Assembly (NCBI GenBank): GCA_043778255.1
Contig: JAYWGN010000053.1
Coordinates: 1-17,090 of the forward strand
Source: JAYWGN01 sp043778255
Lineage (GTDB): Bacteria > Bacteroidota > Bacteroidia > Chitinophagales > Chitinophagaceae
Length of the DNA stretch: 17,090 nt
Reading direction: 5' to 3'
Both the position numbers and the translations under genes were made by a program. The notes under the pieces were generated by a model, which was not told the origin of the DNA, did no database searches, and saw only the letters and a list, made by a program, of their open reading frames with translations. This document shows positions 7,330 through 16,100 of the stretch, piece by piece. Each line of letters opens with the position of its first letter. Position 1 is the stretch's first letter.

Positions 7330-7355
7330 AATTGTAGCGTATTTAGCAAGTTGTT

Positions 7356-7396
7356 AAAAAATAACAACGCCTCAAAGCAATTGCAATGAAGCGTTG
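7356..7396 (-). terminator. Terminator-like hairpin in the greA leader (possible attenuator)
   Basis: On the minus strand, arms 7396-7387 and 7374-7365 make ten pairs (CAACGCTTCA with TGAGGCGTTG). One of them is a G-U pair that would be a C-A mismatch in plus-strand RNA, so the stem favours minus-strand transcripts. The loop has 12 bases and contains the palindrome GCAATTGC. After the stem come TTA and six T residues (7361-7356), 26 bases before the greA ATG. The shape is that of an intrinsic terminator lying between promoter and gene. Confidence 0.6.
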
Positions 7397-7407
7397 AAAA
7401 AAGAAAA

Positions 7408-7415
7408 CAAATATA
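7408..7415 (-). promoter_or_regulatory. greA: Probable -7 element of greA
   Basis: The minus strand reads TATATTTG, a full match to TAnnTTTG. Transcription would start near 7400, leaving a leader of about 70 bases that includes the hairpin at 7365-7396. No good -33 TTG is seen in the T-rich DNA upstream. Confidence 0.45.
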
Positions 7416-7558
7416 TTGCATTTTTACCTAAATAAAAAAAATGTTGCTACTTAATTTATTATAATACTATTTGTACTACTGCCCTATGGGGCAAAAAAAT
7501 TGGAATTATGTAATGCCAATTACAAAAGCATTTTACCAAAAACTCAAAATAAAAAACT

Positions 7559-7589
7559 TAGCTTTACACCCAAGCCAAAGTACTTGGCT
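7559..7589 (+). promoter_or_regulatory. Possible promoter and leader hairpin of the SRPBCC gene
   Basis: TAGCTTTA (7559-7566) matches the -7 consensus at seven of eight positions. Just downstream, AGCCAA (7573-7578) and TTGGCT (7584-7589) form a six-pair hairpin with a five-base loop. If the -7 call is right, the transcript would begin about at the base of this hairpin. Confidence 0.3.
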
Positions 7590-7623
7590 GCTCAATTAAT
7601 TAAAGAAAATAGCCACAAATAAA

Positions 7624-8121
7624 ATGCGACAAATAAAAGTAATTAGCCTTTCACTTATTATACTAAGCACAGTAGTATTGTTGTTTAGTTTGCTAATACC
7701 AAACCATAGCAAAGTGAGTAGGGCCATTACTATAAACAAACCAAAGGCGGCTATAAAAACCGAACTTGCTCAATTACCAAATTGGAAACAATGGCATCCG
7801 TTTTTAAAAATAAATAACTCTAAAGTAGCCACAGTTAATACCATAAGCGATACAGCAATACAAATAAATAACTACACCTTTAGTCTTATTAGTGCCACTG
7901 ATAGTAGTTTACAATTTCTAGCAAAAAACCCCAATGGTGAAACAATGCCAAGTACCATTAACCTATATGCAGTAGGCGATAGTTGTATTGTAAATTGGTA
8001 TAGTTCGGTTACTGTAAATTGGTACCCTTGGGAAAAATTGCGAACCATTTTTTACGACAATATATACGGCCCTGCATTGGATAGTAACCTTGTATCATTT
8101 AAAAGGTATATGGAGAAATAG
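7624..8121 (+). CDS. Membrane-anchored SRPBCC (polyketide cyclase-like) protein
   Basis: The protein has 165 residues. Residues 5-25 form one hydrophobic segment (signal anchor), which would leave the rest outside the inner membrane. The remainder resembles the SRPBCC/START-like fold found in many Bacteroidetes: an early strand and helix (RAITINKPKAAIKTELAQLPNW), a Trp-rich WKQWHPF, and a C-terminal helix with NIYGPALDSNLVSFKRYMEK. Such folds bind hydrophobic ligands in a cavity, but no ligand can be predicted. It is a short single gene between the divergent greA and the following amt gene, 148 bases before the latter. Family assignment is by overall pattern, not by a catalytic motif. Confidence 0.75.
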   Translation: MRQIKVISLSLIILSTVVLLFSLLIPNHSKVSRAITINKPKAAIKTELAQLPNWKQWHPFLKINNSKVATVNTISDTAIQINNYTFSLISATDSSLQFLAKNPNGETMPSTINLYAVGDSCIVNWYSSVTVNWYPWEKLRTIFYDNIYGPALDSNLVSFKRYMEK

Positions 8122-8217
8122 TGGATAATAAAGTCTTTTTTTTTGGGGTAAAAAAAAGGAATTGTTACCTACTGCAATTTGCTAAATACTCTTCAAATTT
8201 CTTTGACATAATTTTTC

Positions 8218-8225
8218 TATATTTG
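8218..8225 (+). promoter_or_regulatory. Probable -7 element of the amt gene
   Basis: TATATTTG fully matches TAnnTTTG, 44 bases before the ATG at 8270. A TTTGAC lies at 8202-8207, only 12 bases before it, shorter than the usual 17-23 bases, so the -33 partner is uncertain. Confidence 0.45.
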
Positions 8226-8269
8226 CCCACATTGCCATTGCCATAGTACCTAACAATAAATTTTTATTT

Positions 8270-9592
8270 ATGAAATCAAAAAGTAAAGGCATTTTTGTAT
8301 TCGTTTTTTTAATAGCTATTTGCATAGTTGCTTTATTTACAGGCAAAGAAAAACCAATAGACCCTACCAAACTTACCACCCTTGTTAATAGTGATATAGC
8401 TTGGATGTTAGTAGCCACAGCATTAGTGTTGGTAATGACGCCAGGCTTGGCATTTTTTTATGGTGGTATGGTAAGCAAAAAAAATGTAATTAGCACCATG
8501 CTGCAAAGTTTTATAAGTATGGCTGTTATTACTATACTGTGGGTGGTAGTGGGTTTCAGCCTTGCATTTGGTAGTAGTATTGGTGGTGTTATTGGTAACC
8601 CAACCACTTTTTTTATGATGAATAATGTACTCACTGGCAGCCCATGGGGCCTTGCACCAACTATACCCTTATTACTGTTTGCATTTTACCAGTTAAAGTT
8701 TGCTATTATAACTCCAGCATTGGTAACAGGTGCATTTGCCGAACGTATAAAGTTTAACAGTTACCTATTATTTATTTGCTTGTTTTGCCTGTTTATTTAT
8801 TGCCCATTGGCACATGCTACTTGGCACCCTGAGGGTATATTATTTAAGTATGGTGTGTTGGACTTTGCAGGGGGTACCGTAGTACACATGAGTGCAGGTT
8901 GGGCTGCATTGGCAAGTGCTATTTATTTAAAAAAACGTAACGAACCTGCTCATAACCCAGCCCGAATTACTTATGTATTATTAGGTACAGGGTTACTATG
9001 GTTTGGTTGGTTTGGCTTTAATGCAGGTAGTGCATTTGGGGCTAATAGCCTTGCCGTAACTGCCTTAGCTACTACTAGTACAGCTAGTGCAACTGCAGCA
9101 TTTATGTGGGTAGTATTTGATATGGTACGTGGCCGCAAACCTAGCGCCATGGGTACTTGTATTGGTGCAGTAGTGGGGCTTGTAGCTATTACACCAGCTG
9201 CTGGTTATGTAAGTATGCCACACAGTATTATAATTGGTGCAGTGAGTAGTATAGTAAGTAATGTTGCTGTTGCCTACCGTACTCGTACCAGCTTGGACGA
9301 TACTTTGGATGTATTCCCTTGCCATGGCATTGGTGGTATAGTAGGGTTTATACTTACTGCCGTATTTGCTAACCAAGCTATTAATGCAGCTAACACCACT
9401 GGCAATGGTTTATTATTTGGCGAAAGCAAATTGTTTATTACTCATTTAATTACGGTTGTTGGCGTATCGCTATTTGTATTTGGTGGTACTTTCATATTGT
9501 TAAAAATTACAGACCTCATATCGCCATTACGAGTATCAATTGCTGACGAAGCTATTGGCTTAGATATAAGCCAGCACGGCGAAAGTTTGTAG
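8270..9592 (+). CDS. amt: Ammonium transporter (Amt/MEP/Rh family)
   Basis: The 440-residue inner-membrane protein should bring ammonium into the cell. Residues about 8-24 form an extra N-terminal hydrophobic segment, probably a signal peptide as in E. coli AmtB, followed by eleven core helices. The family marks are present: FFYGGMVSKKNV (residues 62-73), the conserved D198 in LDFAGGTVVH, and the twin pore histidines H206 and H352 (PCHGIGG). FGWFGFNAGSA (residues 245-255) is the usual helix motif, and the tail ends with ADEAIGLDISQHGE, the standard C-terminal signature. Amt genes often sit beside a PII gene (glnK); none is visible here. A full -7 element at 8218-8225 suggests its own promoter. 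All core motifs are intact, so it should be functional. Confidence 0.96.
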   Translation: MKSKSKGIFVFVFLIAICIVALFTGKEKPIDPTKLTTLVNSDIAWMLVATALVLVMTPGLAFFYGGMVSKKNVISTMLQSFISMAVITILWVVVGFSLAFGSSIGGVIGNPTTFFMMNNVLTGSPWGLAPTIPLLLFAFYQLKFAIITPALVTGAFAERIKFNSYLLFICLFCLFIYCPLAHATWHPEGILFKYGVLDFAGGTVVHMSAGWAALASAIYLKKRNEPAHNPARITYVLLGTGLLWFGWFGFNAGSAFGANSLAVTALATTSTASATAAFMWVVFDMVRGRKPSAMGTCIGAVVGLVAITPAAGYVSMPHSIIIGAVSSIVSNVAVAYRTRTSLDDTLDVFPCHGIGGIVGFILTAVFANQAINAANTTGNGLLFGESKLFITHLITVVGVSLFVFGGTFILLKITDLISPLRVSIADEAIGLDISQHGESL

Positions 9593-9911
9593 TAACCTAT
9601 GACAAAAAAATTATTACATTTACAGTACTAATACCAAAAATTAAAGTAGTAGAGTGCAATTTGCATTATGATTAAAGTATGGTACCAATAAGCTTGTAAG
9701 ATTAGAAACTATGTACGTACAACTTTGAATGCTATAAAGTATATGGGTATATAGAATTAAAAAAATGTTGCTATAAAATTAATATTAAGCTATCTGTGTA
9801 ACTATTTCAACCCAATTGATAGGGGTAAAATTCAACTACTTTTTTTAGCCAAAATTAAAAACATAACTAACAACATTATTATTGAACTTTACAATAAGTA
9901 AATTGAACATT
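9593..9911. other. Intergenic region between amt and the small membrane protein
   Basis: These 319 bases are AT-rich and without a credible gene. I see no clear terminator for amt. A short palindrome GTACGTAC lies near 9714-9721. A GAACTTTAC near 9883-9891 resembles the other weak -7 candidates and lies about 20 bases before the chosen start codon of the next gene. Confidence 0.4.
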
Positions 9912-10322
9912 ATGATAATTAAAAATGAAATAGTTAGTAAAGGATTTATACTTGCAGGCATAATGAATATTGCTGGTGTATTAGTATCGTCTCGTTGCTT
10001 TACTAATGATGTTATACCTCTTGTTGATGCAGTAGTTATGTCTAACTTTGGGTTAGTAATGATAATCATTTGGGGCTTAGCATACATTGCTGTTTCAAAG
10101 GGTTATAGCAACGTACAATGGCTTGTGGGTGTATTTGTAATTGAAAAATTTGTTTATGGCTTTATTTGGACAAAGTGGATACTTAATAATAATATTTCCG
10201 ATGTTTTTGAAAAGGACAAAGCTGCAGGATTATTTTATGCAACTTATGGCATTAATGATTGGATATTTTTTCTATTTTTTTTAATAGTATTTATTCAATT
10301 AAAGTTTTTGAAAAAGGAATAA
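9912..10322 (+). CDS. Four-helix membrane protein of unknown function
   Basis: From ATG 9912 the gene gives 136 residues; a TTG at 9882 would add ten poorly supported residues, so the ATG was chosen. Four membrane segments are seen: residues 9-27 (KGFILAGIMNIAGVLVSS region), 40-62, 68-91 and 116-133. The loop between helices 1 and 2 carries RCFTNDVIP, and the chain ends with a basic KFLKKE. I have the impression of a conserved hypothetical family in Bacteroidetes but can name no domain. Neighbours are amt upstream (319 bases away) and a secreted protease downstream (144 bases away), on the same strand but with gaps that suggest separate transcription. Confidence 0.8.
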   Translation: MIIKNEIVSKGFILAGIMNIAGVLVSSRCFTNDVIPLVDAVVMSNFGLVMIIIWGLAYIAVSKGYSNVQWLVGVFVIEKFVYGFIWTKWILNNNISDVFEKDKAAGLFYATYGINDWIFFLFFLIVFIQLKFLKKE

Positions 10323-10466
10323 CTAAACAATTAACAAGAGGTTATTGTAACAAAAATTGCTAAATTTTATTTTATTTACTAGCAATAATGTTAGTACAAA
10401 TTTTACAAATGAAACATTTATATTTATTCAACGTTACTACATAAGTAAAACAGAAACTCAAATAAT

Positions 10467-12467
10467 ATGAAAAATTTTTACAAATACATAGTTGCTATAC
10501 TCGTCATAGCATTTACCCATACAAATACTCAAGCCCAATATACCCGCTATATTGTAAAGTTGAAAAACAAAGGTGGTACACCCTTTACCCTAGCAGCACC
10601 CAATACTTACCTAAGTGCTAAGGCAGTGGCAAGGCGTACCAAGTATAACCTTAGTATTGATAGTACCGATTTGCCTATAACACCTCGTTATATTGATAGC
10701 ATAAAAGCTATAGCCAACGTTACTATACTTAATGTAAGTAAATGGCTTAACCAAGTAGCTATAAGTACTACTGACCCTATGGCTATCGCCAAAATAAATA
10801 ATTTTACATTCGTAATAAATACTAGTGGCATAGCTGCCAAAACCTTACCCGTAGGGCTTAACAAAAATATAAGTGCCAATAAATTAGCTTTTGAAATACT
10901 ACCTAATACTATAACTACTAATACTACAAACCAACTTACTACAGGCTTAAACTATGGCAATAGTGCCAACCAAATTGCATTACACAAGGGTGATTTTTTA
11001 CACGACTATGGCTTTCTTGGGCAAGGCATGACCATAGCAATGATGGATGCAGGATTTAATACCGTAAACACCAACACTGGTATTGATAGCCTACGGATTA
11101 ACAACCAAATAAAAGGCACTTGGGACTTTGTAGCAAGGGAAGCTAGTGTAACCGAAGATGATGCACATGGGTTTTACTGCCTTAGCATAATAGGTGCTAA
11201 TAAGCCAGGGCAAATGATTGGCTCGGCACCTAAGGCAAACTTTTACTTATACCGCACCGAAGATGTGGCAAGTGAATACCCAATAGAAGAACAAAATTGG
11301 GCCTCAGCAGCTGAGTTAGCCGATAGTTTGGGTGTAGATGTATTTAGCACAAGCCTCGGCTATATTGACTTTGATGATGCAAGTTTTGATTACACCTATG
11401 CCCAACGTAATGGCAATACGGCTATTATGACAAGGGCTGCCGACCTAGCAGCAAAAAAAGGAATTATAGTATGTAACAGTGCTGGTAATAATGGTAATAG
11501 CAATGCATTTCCCAATTATAAATATGTAGCCGTACCTGCAGATGGTGATAGTGTAGTAGCAGTAGGTGCTTGCAATAGCACAGGGCAAATAACCTCTTTT
11601 TCGGCATGGGGACCCACAAGTAGTGGAAAGGTAAAACCCAACGTAACATCGGTTGGTGCTGGTACTAGCTTTGTAAACCTTGGTGGCTCACCAAGCAATG
11701 GTAATGGTACTAGCTTTAGCAACCCTAATATAGCAGGGCTTATAACTGCTTACTGGCAAGCATTCCCCGAGTTTAGTAACATGACAGTAATTGACTTAGT
11801 ACAGCAAACAAGTAGCATTGGCAACACCCCCGATGATAGGTATGGCTATGGTTTGCCCAATATGAAAAAAGCATTTGTAGCAGGATTACAAAAATTACAA
11901 ACACAAAATGCTACAATTAATAATTGTAAAGCAACCGTACAATTTGCTGCAAAAGATAATGGCAGTAGCACTTACGAACTGCAACGTAAATTGAGTAACG
12001 AAACTGTATTTACTACTGTAAAAACTATACCGTCTATAAGTGGTGCATTTGCTTTAAAAAATTATACTGTTGCTGATAGCATTACTAGCACTGCATTAGG
12101 TACAGTACAGTACCGTATAAAGCATACCATGAGTACCGATACTAGCTTTGTATATACCACCACTAGTACTGTAAATTATACTACTGTATGTACTACTACT
12201 GTACCACCAATAGTACTGCCAACCGATGCAATTATAATAGCCCCCAACCCTGTAAAAACTAGCCTTACTATAAAACTAGGTAGCTTATATGCAGCTAATA
12301 CAACTATAAAAATAATAGATACCAAAGGTGCTGTGGTACACCAAAGTGTAAGTAGTACTACCATTAACCAAATAAATACTGCACAGTGGGCTACTGGTAT
12401 ATATATAGTAGAGCTTATAAATAATGGCAAAAAAATTACTAGCAAAAAAATACTAAAGGCTTATTAG
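10467..12467 (+). CDS. T9SS-secreted subtilisin-like serine protease (S8)
   Basis: This 666-residue protein carries the full S8 catalytic triad: D194 in IAMMDAGF, H234 in DDAHGFYCLS and S416 in GTSFSNPNIAGL. N341 in NSAGNNG is the likely oxyanion residue. Residues 1-23 are a signal peptide. Residues about 25-165 resemble an inhibitory prodomain (YIVKLKNKGGTPFTL at the start). Residues about 166-475 are the protease. Residues about 480-575 are beta-rich and uncharacterised. Residues about 590-666 are a type A T9SS sorting domain (IIAPNPV, ATGIYIVELINNGKK, KKILKAY). It should act outside the cell or on its surface, probably for protein breakdown. Its end converges with the FabZ-like gene, nine bases apart. 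Confidence 0.95.
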   Translation: MKNFYKYIVAILVIAFTHTNTQAQYTRYIVKLKNKGGTPFTLAAPNTYLSAKAVARRTKYNLSIDSTDLPITPRYIDSIKAIANVTILNVSKWLNQVAISTTDPMAIAKINNFTFVINTSGIAAKTLPVGLNKNISANKLAFEILPNTITTNTTNQLTTGLNYGNSANQIALHKGDFLHDYGFLGQGMTIAMMDAGFNTVNTNTGIDSLRINNQIKGTWDFVAREASVTEDDAHGFYCLSIIGANKPGQMIGSAPKANFYLYRTEDVASEYPIEEQNWASAAELADSLGVDVFSTSLGYIDFDDASFDYTYAQRNGNTAIMTRAADLAAKKGIIVCNSAGNNGNSNAFPNYKYVAVPADGDSVVAVGACNSTGQITSFSAWGPTSSGKVKPNVTSVGAGTSFVNLGGSPSNGNGTSFSNPNIAGLITAYWQAFPEFSNMTVIDLVQQTSSIGNTPDDRYGYGLPNMKKAFVAGLQKLQTQNATINNCKATVQFAAKDNGSSTYELQRKLSNETVFTTVKTIPSISGAFALKNYTVADSITSTALGTVQYRIKHTMSTDTSFVYTTTSTVNYTTVCTTTVPPIVLPTDAIIIAPNPVKTSLTIKLGSLYAANTTIKIIDTKGAVVHQSVSSTTINQINTAQWATGIYIVELINNGKKITSKKILKAY

Positions 12468-12476
12468 TAAAGGCTT

Positions 12477-12929
12477 TTAGGGCTGTACTATAACCATTCC
12501 GCTTAATGTACCACCACACATTATAGTACCATTGGTAGTAGTTAGTTGTACTTTACATTGCAATTTTCCGTGCCTAAATATTATTTTTTGAGCTTGTACA
12601 TACACTGTTTGGTTGGGTAGTACTGCTTGTTTGTATTTTATATTAGTTTCGGTAAGTAGGGTTAGCATATTGCTGTGTAGTGTATGCCCTTGCTCCATTA
12701 GTAAATATATACCAAAGGCTACTAAGCCTATTTGTGCCATTATTTCGGTGAGTATTACACCAGGTGTTATGGGGTTGTTAGGGAAATGCCCTTTGTAAAA
12801 ATCTAATGTTGGTGATAAATAATAATTGCCTTCAATACCATTGGTATCGAGGTGGGTAATAGCATCAACAAACCTAAATGGTGGTTGGTGTGGTATGGCT
12901 TGTAATATATGCTGGTAGGGTGTTTGCAC
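12477..12929 (-). CDS. FabZ-like 3-hydroxyacyl-ACP dehydratase (hotdog fold)
   Basis: This 150-residue protein matches the FabZ/FabA-like hotdog family. The active-site pair is H48 in YKGHFPNNPITPG and E62 in LTEIMAQIG, 14 residues apart as in FabZ. The early PHQPPFRFVD (residues 13-22) is also typical. It should dehydrate 3-hydroxyacyl-ACP in fatty acid or related acyl chain synthesis. In Bacteroidetes the main FabZ is usually fused to LpxC, so this lone copy may serve another acyl pathway. The start is GTG 12929-12927: no ATG exists in this frame upstream as far as the TAA at 12968. It follows a small lipoprotein gene by 14 bases, downstream of smc, and is probably cotranscribed with both. 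Confidence 0.9.
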   Translation of the reverse strand: MQTPYQHILQAIPHQPPFRFVDAITHLDTNGIEGNYYLSPTLDFYKGHFPNNPITPGVILTEIMAQIGLVAFGIYLLMEQGHTLHSNMLTLLTETNIKYKQAVLPNQTVYVQAQKIIFRHGKLQCKVQLTTTNGTIMCGGTLSGMVIVQP

Positions 12930-12943
12930 GTTATTGTTTTTTT

Positions 12944-13147
12944 TTAAAAAAAATTGGTGAGCACCTTACCTTTTGAACGATGCTCAATAATGATATACTG
13001 CTGACTGGCTGCATTGCTTAGGCGGTATTCCTTTATATTTTTTTTTGTAAAAAATTTTAGCTTATTCAATTTGCTAAGCAAGTTACAACTAGTAACATTA
13101 CAAAAAAATATAAAGAATAAAAGCCGGGCAATGAACTGCTGTTGCAC
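12944..13147 (-). CDS. Small putative lipoprotein
   Basis: This 67-residue frame starts at ATG 13147 and has a type II signal: a short N-terminus with one Arg, a hydrophobic core (LLFFIFF, residues 9-15) and a lipobox VTSC ending at C21. The mature part would be about 47 residues and basic (KLNKLKFFTKKNIKEYR, then YIIIEHRSKGKVLTNFF). It fills most of the space between smc (39-base gap) and the FabZ-like gene (14-base gap), all on one strand, which supports it as real. The last codons fall in a run of eight T followed by nine A on the minus strand, so the true C-terminus could differ if that run was misread. Function unknown. Confidence 0.5.
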   Translation of the reverse strand: MQQQFIARLLFFIFFCNVTSCNLLSKLNKLKFFTKKNIKEYRLSNAASQQYIIIEHRSKGKVLTNFF

Positions 13148-13158
13148 AAAGGTTTGTA

Positions 13159-13168
13159 GGCGAAAGCC
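13159..13168. repeat. Short GGC-GAAA-GCC hairpin between smc and the lipoprotein gene
   Basis: A three-pair GC stem around GAAA lies in the 39-base gap after smc. It is of the same type as the tiny palindromes at 253-263, 490-498 and 6319-6327. Too short for a terminator. Confidence 0.4.
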
Positions 13169-13186
13169 CCCAATTTTTGTGCTACA

Positions 13187-16100
13187 TTAATTTAAGCTTC
13201 TAAAGTCCACGGGTACTAATTTACTTACACCAGGCTCCTGCATGGTTACGCCATATATTACATCAACAGCAGCCATAGTAGTTTTGTTATGTGTTACTAT
13301 TATAAACTGCGAATTTTCGCTAAATTTTCGTATCATTTGTGTAAATTTTCCAACGTTTGCATCGTCGAGGGGTGCATCTACCTCATCTAATATACAGAAC
13401 GGTGCTGGCTTTATAAGGTATATGGCAAATAGTAATGCTGTGGCGGTTAGGGTTCGTTCGCCGCCGCTTAATTGGGTAAGGCTTGTTGGCCTTTTGCCTT
13501 TGGGTTTGGCTATTACTTCTACCCCAGTGTCGGATAAGTTATCGGGGTTTTCGAGTACCAAATCGGCCTCATCATCATCGGTAAATAAGGCTTTAAATAC
13601 CTTTTTAAAATTATCTCGTACTTGGTTAAATGTATCTAAAAACTTTTGATTGGCTGTTGCTTCTACTTCTTGTATAGTTTGCAACAAGCTGTCTTTGGCG
13701 GTTATGAGGTCATTTTTTTGTTCTACAATAAAGTCATATCGTTTCTTCATTTCTTCGTAAGCCTCTATGGCAGTAGGGTTTACCTCGCCAATGTTTTCTA
13801 GTCGCTTTTTCATTTTGTCTGCTTTGTCTTGCAGTTCGGCTACGGGTTGCTCACCTGTACGGGGTTGGTCTAGTACATCATCTATATTTATTTTAAACTC
13901 TACATACAGCCTTTCTTTAGTACCAGTTACTTGTAATTTTAGTTCGTTTATGGTATCCTTTATTGTATTTAGGGCAGTGTCAATTGTTTCTTTTTGCTTT
14001 TGCTTTTGCTTTAGTGCTGTTTCTTTTTGGCTTAGTACACTACGCAAATTATAATACGTTTGGTCGGCTAGGTTTAGTTTTTGTTGTTCTATCTCTCGGT
14101 TTTGTAGTAGGCTTATTAGGGCTGTTTCTACTGTTTGTAATGTAGTGGTGTTGGTATTTATTTCGGCTACGGCTTGGGTTAGTTGTTGGGTATTAGTTTG
14201 CAATTGTATTACTAACTCTTGCAATTGTTTGGTTTTAAAATCAAGCTCTTGTTGCAACGCTGCTAACTTACTTTGTTGCCTACTAAGTTGTAGTTGGTGT
14301 GCATTAAAGTTAGTGTTGGCGGTATTGTAAGCATCTTGTGCAGCATTAAAATTTGTGTTACTTAATTGTAGTTTTTCGGTAAGTAGCAATGTAGCGGCAC
14401 TAAGGTTGGCTAATAATTCTTTTACACCAATGGTACTTTCTTGGTTGGTTTGCAAATCAAAACTTAATTGCTGTAACCTTGTAGTAGCCGCATCTTGGCT
14501 GTTAGTAAGGTTTTCTATTTTATTTTCAATGCTAAATACGGTATTGGTTAGTTGATTTATAGTTTGCTGTGTTTGCCTTATGGCGTTTTCTTTTAGTTGT
14601 TCGTTGTAGCCTAACATTTCATTTTGTTGGCTTTGTATTTGTATTTTTAGGTCGTTTACTATTACAGTTTGTGCTGCTATTATTGCAGTTAATTTTTCAA
14701 AGTTTTTTACCCTTCCTATTTTTTTGCCTTCAAACAAACCTACACTACCACCGGTAAGTGTGTAAGTTCCTTTTACATATTTCCCTGTTTTTTCAAGTAT
14801 TATATGTGTAGTATTTTGTAGCATAGCTTCATCGGTTTCGGCTATATATACATTGCTAAGTAAGTGGTGTACTAGGGCTTTGTACTTAGCATCAAACTCT
14901 ACTACATCTATTGCTGGTATTAGGTTTGAGGCATTACTGTTATTACTATTACTGTTTGTAGTAAGTTCATTAAGTGCATCTAATAAAAAAAAGTTTGCTT
15001 TACCCTTTTTATTATCGTTAAGCAATTGTACTGCTTGTAAGCCTTCGGCCAAATTGTTAACTATGTAATAATTTAGGTAAGGATCCAATACATTTTCTAA
15101 TGCTGCTCTATAGGGTTCTTTTACATACAATATATAGCTAAGTATTGGTGCTTGGTTAGCCCAGTTTGTATTTTTATGCAAAAATTTTACACTCTCTGGG
15201 TAGCCCTCCATTGTATCAATCATACTTTTAAGCAAATCGTATTCATTTTTTTTTGCATCAAGTGTTCGGCTTTCGTTGGCTAGTTGGCTGCGCAATACTT
15301 CGAGTGTAGCTTGTGTTTGTAATATTTGCTCTTTGGTATATTCGTGTTGTTGTTGTAGTTGTTGTAGGTCAGTTTTTTTGGTATCTAACTCGGTTGTTTT
15401 TATAGTTTTATCCTGTGCTAATTGTTGTAGTTGTTTGGCTCGGTTCTCGTTTTCGTCGGTTAGTTGTTGTATGGTACGTTGTATATTTTGTATAGATGTA
15501 TCAGCAACGGCTACTTTTTTTTCTGCTTCAAATTGGTTACGTTGTACTTGGGTATTTTCGGCTCGTAAGGTATCTAACTCCTCACGTTGGTTGTTAAGCA
15601 CTATACGGGTTTGCTCCACTGCTTGTTGCAGCTGCTCAAAGTCAGTATGTAAGGTTTGTAATATTATTTGCTCATCGGCCTGTTGGGTGGTAGTAAACTG
15701 TATACTTTCGGTAAGTGCTACTTGTTGCCCATCGGCTTTTTGCATAAATTCGTTTAAGCCTTTTTCTCTCTCCTTTAAGTAATGTATTCTTTGCTGTGCA
15801 AGGCTTTTCTCGTTTTCGGTGGTACGTACTTGTTGTACCAATTCGTTAAATATGCTTTGCAAACTTTGCAAGGCTTTTTCTTGTGTTACAAATTCTAATT
15901 TTTCTTGTTCTAATGCTGCTTCATCTGTTGCTATTGTAGTTTCTATTTGTAACTTACTATTTACAGTTTCATCCTGTTGTTGTGTATAATTTTTATAATT
16001 TAGGTTAAATGTTTCTAATGCAGCCTTGGCTAGTTCCAAGCTAACTTCACGGTATTCTTTTTTTATTTCAAAATATTTTTCTGCTTTTTTAGCTTGATTT

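Noticed and set aside
7480..7492. TGCCC-TATG-GGGCA hairpin in the greA/SRPBCC gap
   Set aside because: The five-base arms have no T tract in the right place on either strand and no second copy was seen. It is not reported as a terminator.
9065..9376. Minus-strand Tyr/Thr-rich frame opposite the amt gene
   Set aside because: Its composition mirrors the codons of the transporter, and it has no family pattern.
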